From positions 1 through 13,938 of the forward strand of contig JAJYVN010000045.1 of assembly GCA_021791995.1 (NCBI GenBank): a DNA stretch of 13,938 bases, written 5' to 3'. The position numbers were made by a program, and so were the translations under genes. Below the pieces are notes generated by a model that saw only the letters and a program-made list of their open reading frames with translations, made no database searches and had not been told where the DNA came from. The DNA is from Bacillota bacterium (GTDB lineage: Bacteria > Bacillota > Sulfobacillia > RBS10-35 > JAJYVN01). Shown piece after piece: positions 7,836 through 13,938 of the stretch (its first letter is position 1; each line of letters starts with the position of its first letter).

Positions 7836-10121
7836 TCACCCACCAGCCTTCGCCTTAGACGCCGCACGGGAAGCAGAGGTCGCCGACGAATGCACGGTCG
7901 AAGCGGTGATCGGGGCCACGGCGGTGGCCCAATTGGAAGGAACGGGACCGGCTGCGGGCGGGATCCCCTTCTGGCCGATTTGCGCAAGGACCGTCGGCGT
8001 AAAGCTGACCTTATCCACAACCCCCCGGATATACCCTTTGTCACCAAAGGAACCGTTGTGCGCCGAAGCAAAAATACCGACCCAGCAACCACCCATTTCG
8101 GCGGTGAGAGTCGGTCCTGCGATCGTCCAGGTCGTGCCATCAAACGACGTGTAAACGGTCCAAATCAATCCCTTGCGTTGCAGTTTGATCCATAACGGCT
8201 TCAGTAGGTAATTCGCCTGCGCTTGCGCATTGCTACTCGTTAGATCGATACCAGACACCAATCCTGATTTGTTCGGCGGAGACGCCACCGTACTCGTTTT
8301 GGTCGAAGAACTTGTTGCCGGGAGGCTTGGGTCGGGGGCAACATTACCCTTCACGCCCTGCCCGTACACCGGGCGCACATTGGTTTGCACTCCATGCTGG
8401 CCCGTAACTTCAGCCATAACTAATGGAGTATCGTCGCTCAGATCGCCACGAGCCATGATGCCCACCTTGCTCCATTGGCTCAGATGCGGGCAGGTCAGAT
8501 TCGTAATGGTGGTGACCCGACAAGACCATTCCCCGACCGACGCGGTAACAGGCATCCCAGCAAAGACACAATTATCCGACGTACCATAAACATCCCATCC
8601 GTCGCCTAGCAAGGTGTAAACGCCATTCTGGGCCTGGACGTAAGCCGAACCATCTGTGTAGGGAACCCCTTGCCCTGTCGTGCTCGGAGCGGCGAAATTG
8701 CCGCCGCTTTTGGTAACGGCTCGGAGTTGCGAGGCAAGAGCTGCCTGGGCTGCGGCCTGACCTTTGGCCTGTTGCTCAAACGAGTTAATTTGCTGATCCG
8801 CCAAGGCAAAGGCTTGCGACACACTGGTTAACTTTTGCGTAGCCAGCTGCGACAAGAAGGTGTTCAGGATACCGAGCGCTGCCGTGTCCTCATACGCATA
8901 GTATGTCCGGGGAATGGCATACCCCTGCTGTGCTGCATCCGCGAACCATTGCAGACTCTTACCCTTGAGGATGGGCACTACGGACACCAAGAGCGATAAC
9001 CATGTTTCCCAGAGACTATTTAGTGCCGGAGAAATGAGCAGTAGTTTCATCATCGCGGTTTGCCAAGTGGTTTCTGCGGAGAGCCATTTGAGGAGTTGCC
9101 ATGCTTGCTCTGGGTACTTTGTCTCGGCATTAATTCCATAAAAGTCATTGGTGCCGAGGGTGAATCGGCCACTGGGCAGCACAGGAAAAGGCAGGAAATC
9201 CCAGTTAAAACTACTCTGTACCGCCGAGATGACGGGCAGTAGGTCCCAGGTCCCACAGATCGACATGCTGACAACACCGGATGTAATTTGCTGCGCCTCG
9301 TAGCCCGTCACGGGAAGGACCCGCGGAGCGGCAATCCCTGGCCAGAGCAACTGTTCATACACCCAATTGCCCGCGGCAACGGAACCCGACTGACTGAGCG
9401 TGCTCTGGGTCCCGTCCGCATTGATGATGGAACCCCCGAAGCCAAGAAACGCCCACTGGTTTTCTTCGCCGTCGACCCAGTCCCAGTCAATGTTTGCGCC
9501 GTAATGCGCAGGAGTGGTCCCCGAAGCTGGCGTGGAGAGTCTCCTCGCAAGGTTCACCAGGTCTTTAGAGGTCCAACTCGCGTCAGGATAGATCACACCT
9601 GCATTATCGAAATCGGATAGGTTGATGAAGTAGACCATTGTTCCGAAGTAATCCGGCAACGCAAAGAGACCATTGGGCTGCTGGTAGAGTTTTATCTGTG
9701 CCGGCGACCAAATGGACGTCGCAATCTTGTCTCGGGCTAGGAGAGGGGTCAGATCCATGAGGTAGTTTCCTTCTTGAACATACGGTGCATAGTCGAGGTC
9801 AGAGATGATATCCGCTCCCGAACCTGCAATCATCGCCGCAATGTTTCCGGAGGTACCTGGCGACACGACAACGTTCACATTGACTTTATACTGTTGCTCA
9901 AAGCCAGCGAGGACCTCTTTCATCGGACCGAGCATCGACGAGAAACTGGCAGCAGAACTATTGCGCGGCTCAAAGACAATCGTGGGCCGCGATGGTGACC
10001 TTGTCGGAGCGCCTCCACAGCCCGCCAGGATCGATGATGCTCCCCCTAAGAGCACCGCTCCTCCTGCCATGTGCCCGAGAAGTTGTCTACGCCCCATCAC
10101 GACGCTTGATCCGTACTCCAT
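7836..10121 (-). CDS. ABC-type carbohydrate-binding lipoprotein fused to a concanavalin-like domain
   Basis: From ATG 10121 the protein has 761 residues, far longer than the usual 400-450 of a family 1 solute-binding protein. AGGAGG seven bases upstream fixes this start; the frame is open further up to 10229 without support. The N-terminus has a twin-arginine-like MGRRQLLG (9-16), a hydrophobic stretch and the lipobox ILAGC (Cys35). The binding-protein fold follows (about 45-455), with typical segments such as GLFALPDYFGTMVYF and GTWDLLPV, then a Gln/Ala-rich helical linker. Residues about 490-710 form a second domain ending in WTVYTSFDGTTWT and GCWVGIFASAH, the pattern of concanavalin-like beta-sandwich domains (DUF1349/LamG-like). 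The tail is Ser/Ala/Pro-rich. Likely role: capture of the locus's oligosaccharide at the cell surface, with the extra domain as a glycan-binding module. Its partner permeases are not in the window. It is the first gene of the operon. Confidence 0.85.
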   Translation of the reverse strand: MEYGSSVVMGRRQLLGHMAGGAVLLGGASSILAGCGGAPTRSPSRPTIVFEPRNSSAASFSSMLGPMKEVLAGFEQQYKVNVNVVVSPGTSGNIAAMIAGSGADIISDLDYAPYVQEGNYLMDLTPLLARDKIATSIWSPAQIKLYQQPNGLFALPDYFGTMVYFINLSDFDNAGVIYPDASWTSKDLVNLARRLSTPASGTTPAHYGANIDWDWVDGEENQWAFLGFGGSIINADGTQSTLSQSGSVAAGNWVYEQLLWPGIAAPRVLPVTGYEAQQITSGVVSMSICGTWDLLPVISAVQSSFNWDFLPFPVLPSGRFTLGTNDFYGINAETKYPEQAWQLLKWLSAETTWQTAMMKLLLISPALNSLWETWLSLLVSVVPILKGKSLQWFADAAQQGYAIPRTYYAYEDTAALGILNTFLSQLATQKLTSVSQAFALADQQINSFEQQAKGQAAAQAALASQLRAVTKSGGNFAAPSTTGQGVPYTDGSAYVQAQNGVYTLLGDGWDVYGTSDNCVFAGMPVTASVGEWSCRVTTITNLTCPHLSQWSKVGIMARGDLSDDTPLVMAEVTGQHGVQTNVRPVYGQGVKGNVAPDPSLPATSSSTKTSTVASPPNKSGLVSGIDLTSSNAQAQANYLLKPLWIKLQRKGLIWTVYTSFDGTTWTIAGPTLTAEMGGCWVGIFASAHNGSFGDKGYIRGVVDKVSFTPTVLAQIGQKGIPPAAGPVPSNWATAVAPITASTVHSSATSASRAASKAKAGG

Positions 10122-10286
10122 CGCCAGTCCTCCTGCCGATGCTGTGTGCGTGTGCCATGAGCGAGTGTGTTTCAGCATAACGGACCGGGCCAAGAAGGAG
10201 GTGTCCGCACCGTTGGAGAATTGGTCCACAGTAGGGCAATTTCCGTCCGGAACAGCAACTCGCTTCTGCGTATTTGATGTGCGCGC
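10122..10286. promoter_or_regulatory. shared divergent promoter region
   Basis: This 165-bp gap separates the first operon gene (minus) from the divergent large gene (plus), so it must hold both promoters unless transcription enters from farther away. AGGAGG for the binding protein lies at its left end. I see no convincing -35/-10 pair on either strand. A 12-bp palindromic element lies at 10241-10252. Confidence 0.5.
10241..10252. promoter_or_regulatory. candidate operator TTCCGTCCGGAA
   Basis: This is a perfect 5-bp inverted repeat (TTCCG/CGGAA) with a 2-bp spacer, in the middle of the divergent promoter region. It is short enough to occur by chance. Its position would suit a regulator controlling one or both directions. 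Confidence 0.25.
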
Positions 10287-13286
10287 ATGGGATCCAAAGT
10301 CCTCTCGGCTACTCGGAGGCGCCTAAAGCGGGGGCTGACGGTGTCGTTCATCAAATCAACATCCGCCGTACCGGCAGATGGCACCACTCCCGAGGGGAGT
10401 TGGGGCGGGGCTGGTCCGTTCATTTCCCAGTGGTATAGGTCGGACGTCGAACTCCTCGCCGTTCTTCATGGGGTTGGCAGGACGGATGTCAATTCGAGGA
10501 TGCTGCGGGAGTTAAAACGCAGGCTTCGCACCGGAGCAGAAGAGACCAGCACGGTGACGGGCAAACGCCACAATCGCCTCGGTGCCTTGGCGCGGCTTCT
10601 GGATGACGTCTCTTCTGTGCTCGGCGTAACGGCCGGAGAGCGATTGACGCTCTTCCATCTGGCTGACCTCGCCCCCGTGGCCACTCCACGGAGGCACATC
10701 GGCGAAGTCGGCGCAGACATCCAGCAATTCGTCGAAAACCACAGACCCGTAGGCATCGAGTTTTTCCGCTTCGCCGAAGCGGCGCGGCGCGACGGTTTGC
10801 GCGCCAAGGAAACGTATGCGTATCAACTTGCGATTCACTCGCTCGATCTGGCCCTGGCGATCTATGAGCGGTTTGGCATGGATCTTCCTGAAACATCGGA
10901 ACGATCGCGAGCCTACGCATTGTATGACCGGGCATCATGCCTGGGCGCGCTAGGGCAGTTTCGCGATGCAGCGGACAGTCTGTCACGAGCGGCCGCGTTG
11001 CACAGACAATGGAACAGCATACGCGACGAGGTTCAGATGCGGGTTATCGCCGCTGAGCAGTATCGCTGGAGGGCCGCGGCTCTCCTGAACGAAGCCACCT
11101 CCCTTGGTCAGGTGTCCGATACGGCTCGCCAAGAAGCCAAGGATATCGAATCAGCGCTGATGCAAATTGCAGCGGAAGCTGGACTGGATGCTCACAAACC
11201 CAAACACCTGCGGTTATCCATCGCAGACCCCTTGTACTCTAGCCCTTCCCACTTCGCCAGTGTTATTGCCTGCGCCTTTGGCGATCTTGCGCGCCTGTGG
11301 AACATGTGCGATGCACGTCAGACCGCATGGCCGTTGGCACAGCGTTCACGCCGTATCCTCTTGCTCTGCTGGCAAGCTGGGGTCGCTGCCAATGGGGCCT
11401 TCGGACGCCAATTGGCCAAGGTTGCCGATGAACTCTACATACTGATTCGCGACCTGCGGCACTTGAAAACAGCACCGCCAGCCCCACAGCCACCCGAAGA
11501 CGAGGGTGTGCTGGCAGCGTGGAGCCCCGATGAGGAGGCGGAATGGGACAAGCGGGCGACCGCGGAACACACTTGGCTCGGACTCAATCGCCGGTTGCGG
11601 CGAGGACCCACCGCCATTCAGGTAACAGCGCACCATGACCAATTCGATAACGCACAGCATCTGTTCCGGTTTGGCTTCTCCGATATGGTGCTATGGAGTG
11701 ATCCAGAGTTACGCGAACTCACAGCTATCTTGAACGGAATGCTCGGCTCCAGGGGCCCACTGACGGTGCGTCAGATCACAGAAGTCCTTCGCTCCGGACT
11801 CGCAGGCACACGAGTCTTGGTCGATGAGAGTGGACTGGCAGTTGCTCGCTCCGTTCTCATCCTTCTGGCGACCCTGAACGGTGCGACGTATCCCGAATTA
11901 CTCCGGTTGGCGTTCCTCGTGAACAAGCGCTTCCCCGAAATCGACGGTACGATCCGGTTCTGCGACGTAGCCCCTCTTCTCCGCGTCGAATGGTTGTGGA
12001 AAGGGGAACGGCCCATACCCGCCCATGTGATCTCCGTAGCCCAACTGTGCCGAACCGGCGCATACAGCCCCGATACAATGGATCGCTGGGAACGAGACCG
12101 CGATGCTGTTTACCGCGGAGAGCGCCCCATCGAATGGATCCGAGAGATCGCTGAGCGACACCGCATGCCATCCGTGGTGATGAACGTATTGCTGTATGCG
12201 GCGCAAAGCGGTTATGCCGTACGGCATGAATTCCGTCTGGGACGTGGCACCCCGGTGTTCTCCGACGAAATGGCTGACCTTGACCGAGTGCGAACACGGC
12301 GAGCGCTGTGGATTGGCGCTTACGACTGGGCACGGGAGAGCGGTCAGCAAGCTGTGATGCACTACTCTGAATTAGCGGGCACCGATCCCACTCATTTGAC
12401 CACATGGCTCCGCGAGGGCGCGACAACGACGCATGTACGCCTGCTTGAAGCGTTGAGCTTAGTGCTCCTGGATCGAGCACGGGCTGCCCTGGAACCGATT
12501 CGAGCACATTTCTGGTGGGTCCGGCTGGCCGCTGGAGCGTATCTGGCTCCACTCACCTCAGACCTCCCATCACTGCCAACACCGTTCCAGGCCGTACTAC
12601 CCCGCTCGGCGGACATCTTTTCCCTCGGGGCCTCGGCCCTATCGGATCTCGATATGTGCCTGACCATTATCGCAACAGCCTTACGTTTATCGGAGCACGG
12701 TTCAGCACCGATCTCTGAAGACATGCTCCGCGGCGCTTGCTTGGCGGCAGTGTGGAGCGCGGAGATCAACACGTACCTTGCTTCACACCCCCGATTTCAC
12801 AGTCGACCACTTGCGTGCCATCTGGAAAGCTCTCTTTTCAGTGATTCTACTGTTTTCCATCAACATCAAGAAACCGACGGCTCCTGCCTGCGATCTCGGG
12901 CGATCGCTCACGCATGGCGCTTGTGGAATGGACCGTCGGCTACGTGTACTTCCCACACTGACCTTATGGAGGGCGTCCGAAAGGCCACGTTTTACGATGC
13001 ACTGGAGCAAGGCATGTGGGCCGACTCTTTCGAAGCACAGGAGCGACTCGTCGTCGAAGATCTAGAGGAGCCAGCCACGTCCTTCCGCTGGGTGGATCGC
13101 CTCCTTTTGGGGGATGAACCGGCCGCTTGGGCGGAACGGCAGCTGACCATGGCGCTGATCGGCTTAGCCACCAATGGCCCGCGGGAAGAAATCGCTATGC
13201 GTTTGGAAAGGGCGCAACTCGGTTTTCGGAGAACCGGACGTGTGGGCCAGGCTCTTGTCGCAGGAGTACTGCGCCAACAACTCTGA
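10287..13286 (+). CDS. large TPR-like protein of unknown function
   Basis: This single 999-residue frame is intact and long enough to be certainly coding, but I do not recognise the family. About residues 175-275 are strongly helical with a TPR-like pattern, clearest in AYALYDRASCLGALGQFRDA (209-228) and the following AADSLSRAAALH. The remainder is mostly helical and rich in Arg, Leu and Ala. I see no signal peptide, membrane segments, P-loop, protease or nuclease motif. A mid-protein stretch beginning DPELRELTAILNGML then GPLTVRQITEVL looks like a helix-turn-helix-sized unit, but I cannot assign it. The start is uncertain: ATG 10287 lacks a clear ribosome-binding site, and GTG at 10341 (VSFIKS) is an alternative. 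Being divergent from the operon it could be a regulator or scaffold, but nothing proves a link. Its 3' end abuts transposon remnants. Confidence 0.8.
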   Translation: MGSKVLSATRRRLKRGLTVSFIKSTSAVPADGTTPEGSWGGAGPFISQWYRSDVELLAVLHGVGRTDVNSRMLRELKRRLRTGAEETSTVTGKRHNRLGALARLLDDVSSVLGVTAGERLTLFHLADLAPVATPRRHIGEVGADIQQFVENHRPVGIEFFRFAEAARRDGLRAKETYAYQLAIHSLDLALAIYERFGMDLPETSERSRAYALYDRASCLGALGQFRDAADSLSRAAALHRQWNSIRDEVQMRVIAAEQYRWRAAALLNEATSLGQVSDTARQEAKDIESALMQIAAEAGLDAHKPKHLRLSIADPLYSSPSHFASVIACAFGDLARLWNMCDARQTAWPLAQRSRRILLLCWQAGVAANGAFGRQLAKVADELYILIRDLRHLKTAPPAPQPPEDEGVLAAWSPDEEAEWDKRATAEHTWLGLNRRLRRGPTAIQVTAHHDQFDNAQHLFRFGFSDMVLWSDPELRELTAILNGMLGSRGPLTVRQITEVLRSGLAGTRVLVDESGLAVARSVLILLATLNGATYPELLRLAFLVNKRFPEIDGTIRFCDVAPLLRVEWLWKGERPIPAHVISVAQLCRTGAYSPDTMDRWERDRDAVYRGERPIEWIREIAERHRMPSVVMNVLLYAAQSGYAVRHEFRLGRGTPVFSDEMADLDRVRTRRALWIGAYDWARESGQQAVMHYSELAGTDPTHLTTWLREGATTTHVRLLEALSLVLLDRARAALEPIRAHFWWVRLAAGAYLAPLTSDLPSLPTPFQAVLPRSADIFSLGASALSDLDMCLTIIATALRLSEHGSAPISEDMLRGACLAAVWSAEINTYLASHPRFHSRPLACHLESSLFSDSTVFHQHQETDGSCLRSRAIAHAWRLWNGPSATCTSHTDLMEGVRKATFYDALEQGMWADSFEAQERLVVEDLEEPATSFRWVDRLLLGDEPAAWAERQLTMALIGLATNGPREEIAMRLERAQLGFRRTGRVGQALVAGVLRQQL

Positions 13287-13304
13287 CATCTTTGCTTCGG
13301 GGGA

Positions 13305-13455
13305 ACCCATTGAACCGGACTGGGAGGTGCCCCGGTCCGTCGGATTTGGTGCCCTGCCACCTCCCCGAGAGGCGCCTTCGTCGTAGCACCGTCCATCGCT
13401 GGCCAGCCCCAGTCGATACCCTGTGCTTCGTCGTACAACATCAGGCCCAATGTGG
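13305..13455 (-). pseudogene. IS5-family transposase remnant, frameshifted
   Basis: On the minus strand the segment from about 13450 reads LGLMLYDEAQGIDWGWPAMD and continues GATTKAPLG. This is the region around the first Asp of the DDE triad in IS5-type transposases (usual pattern YDE..GIDW.W.A.DGA.TKAPLGG). After APLG at about 13364 the similarity shifts frame and resumes as GGGRAPNPTDRG (NPTDRG at 13346-13329), matching the GPNPTDRG stretch that follows in the family. A one-base frameshift is therefore needed. Recognisable sequence stops both upstream (about 13455) and before the end of the neighbouring gene, so it is a scrap of roughly 50 codons of a 250-300 residue protein, with no function expected. 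Confidence 0.7.
13316..13339 (+). terminator. hairpin 30 bp after the large gene; possible terminator without U tract
   Basis: CGGACTGGG and CCCGGTCCG form a 9-bp stem (one G-U pair) around a 6-base loop, 30 bp beyond the stop at 13286. The bases after it are not a T run, so intrinsic termination is doubtful. The stem also falls within the decayed IS5 transposase sequence, where it may be incidental. Confidence 0.3.
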
Positions 13456-13542
13456 TGTCAACTGCTGCCTGATTTGCTTGACACACCGAGACCATCGTTG
13501 TTCGTGCCGCCCCAATCCGGCTTGCGCCGGTTGCCCTTGGTT

Positions 13543-13564
13543 CCTTCTCCCCTTGCGGAGAAGG
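13543..13564. repeat. perfect 8-bp inverted repeat, 6-base loop
   Basis: CCTTCTCC, loop CCTTGC, GGAGAAGG. A short strong hairpin next to a second one (13566-13596), within the presumed TnpB-element 3' end. Confidence 0.7.
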
Positions 13565-13565
13565 A

Positions 13566-13596
13566 GTCGACCCCTTTGCGCGTGAGTCGGGTCGAC
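13566..13596. repeat. perfect 8-bp inverted repeat GTCGACCC/GGGTCGAC
   Basis: The two arms are separated by 15 bases, and the repeat starts one base after the preceding hairpin. The pair of stems in tandem suggests a folded RNA or a recombinase-binding end. Confidence 0.65.
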
Positions 13597-13817
13597 AGGC
13601 TATTGGGAGTCGTCCTATGCCTCTCGCAGGAGGCCCTTTGCGCACTCACAACGGACCAGCGCCTTCCGACGTTGGCCGCAAGGGCAGAAGGCTCGAGGGG
13701 CATCCGTCGTGCGTCGGACGTTACCCCCCACCATCTCTGGTGAGCCCTCTCGGCTCGCGGCTGCGCCTCCCTTTCGGGCGCGGCTTGCTGTTGGGTGGGA
13801 TACCGGAAGGTTCGATC

Positions 13818-13938
13818 CCACTTCTGCTTCAGGTTCAAGGCCGCCACGACGTTTGCGTCGCCCGTTCAGCCACAGTGCACGCACCGGAATCGGCTCGGAT
13901 AGCCGCACCCATCCGGCGAGAACCTCTCACCAAGACGG
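13818..13938 (-). pseudogene. tnpB: TnpB (IS605/IS607 OrfB) C-terminal zinc-ribbon remnant with in-frame UGA
   Basis: The gene enters from the right edge on the minus strand. The visible frame reads RLGERFSPDGCGYPSRFRC then VHCG, UGA (13868-13866), then TGDANVVAALNLKQKW. This matches the end of TnpB: the second half of the four-Cys zinc ribbon (F-x-C-x-x-C-G) followed by the third RuvC segment, normally (A)D-x-N/V-x-A-x-N-I/L. Two defects are visible. UGA falls one codon after the last zinc-ribbon Cys-Gly, cutting off the RuvC-III segment, and the aligned catalytic Asp appears to be Asn (ANVVAA), although the nearby GD could be the equivalent residue. TnpB is the RNA-guided nuclease of these transposons, so this copy should be inactive unless the UGA is read through. 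The N-terminal part lies outside the window. Confidence 0.7.

Larger units (their letters stand above)
13456..13817 (-). other. non-coding 3' region of a TnpB element with strong inverted repeats; possible omega RNA/right end
   Basis: No gene is supported in this stretch. It lies directly downstream (minus strand) of the TnpB tail, where IS605/IS607 elements encode their omega (guide) RNA and right end. Visible structure includes CCTTCTCC/GGAGAAGG around a 6-base loop (13543-13564), GTCGACCC/GGGTCGAC (13566-13573 and 13589-13596), and CCGG/CCGG around CTTGCG near 13517-13530. The minus strand stays open in one frame from the TnpB UGA down to 13458, but that is probably chance in GC-rich DNA. 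The element boundary may lie near 13455, where the IS5 remnant begins. The RNA assignment is by position and structure only. Confidence 0.3.

Noticed and set aside
7784..8143. In-frame extension of the oxidoreductase by 120 codons
   Set aside because: It is Arg/Pro-rich, overlaps the binding-protein gene on the same strand and precedes a well-placed ATG with the Rossmann motif directly after it.
10122..10229. In-frame upstream extension of the binding protein
   Set aside because: The lipoprotein/Tat signal starts at 10121 with AGGAGG seven bases before it; the upstream part would bury the signal peptide.
11857..12552. Minus-strand open frame of 231 codons inside the large TPR-like gene
   Set aside because: Arg/Ser-rich shadow of an intact 999-codon gene; no ribosome-binding site or motif.
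12992..13645. Minus-strand open frame of 217 codons as an intact protein
   Set aside because: Only a central stretch of about 30 residues resembles an IS5 transposase; the rest is the non-coding TnpB 3' region and antisense to the large gene.
13458..13847. Minus-strand frame after the TnpB UGA as a separate gene
   Set aside because: Its first residues are the TnpB RuvC-III segment; the remaining 118 codons are low-complexity and lie over hairpins, so it is treated as open by chance.
1..13938. CRISPR arrays, tRNA or rRNA genes
   Set aside because: I saw no regularly spaced repeats, cloverleaf-type sequence or rRNA-like conserved stretch on reading both strands.

Overview
The window is a stretch of roughly 58-60% GC bacterial DNA. 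Strong GGAGG ribosome-binding sites, lipoprotein signal peptides, ABC-type solute binding and no outer-membrane (SusC/D, TonB) components point to a Gram-positive-type bacterium. An acidophilic or thermophilic Bacillota such as the Alicyclobacillus/Sulfobacillus group is my guess, but the sequence alone does not settle the taxon.

Positions 10121 down to about 150 hold one tightly spaced minus-strand operon. In transcription order it encodes: (1) a Tat-like/lipoprotein ABC solute-binding protein with an unusual C-terminal concanavalin-like domain; (2) a Gfo/Idh/MocA NAD(P)-dependent oxidoreductase; (3) a cytoplasmic neopullulanase/cyclomaltodextrinase-type GH13 enzyme; (4) a cytoplasmic S1 sulfatase resembling N-sulfoglucosamine sulfohydrolases; (5) a secreted lipoprotein GH13 enzyme with fibronectin-III-like domains; (6) a second sulfatase, cut off after 191 residues. 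Alternating alpha-glucan hydrolases with sulfatases suggests a Gram-positive polysaccharide utilisation locus for a sulfated (or sulfamated) alpha-glucan-like polymer: trimming at the cell surface, binding and import, then desulfation and hydrolysis inside. No ABC permease genes are present in the window.

Positions 1-150 hold the start of an IS607-type serine transposase gene (minus strand, running off the left edge). The reading frame of sulfatase 6 collapses exactly where this element should begin, so the element has probably disrupted the sulfatase and the end of the operon.

Positions 10287-13286 carry a divergent 999-residue protein with a TPR-like segment and no recognised catalytic domain. 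It is separated from the operon by a 165-bp shared promoter region.

Positions 13287-13938 contain no intact gene. They hold a frameshifted scrap of an IS5-family transposase, then the zinc-ribbon tail of a TnpB (IS605/IS607 OrfB) protein interrupted by an in-frame UGA, with strong inverted repeats just downstream of it. The metabolic locus is thus bracketed by transposon fragments on both sides, which fits an accessory, horizontally mobile region.
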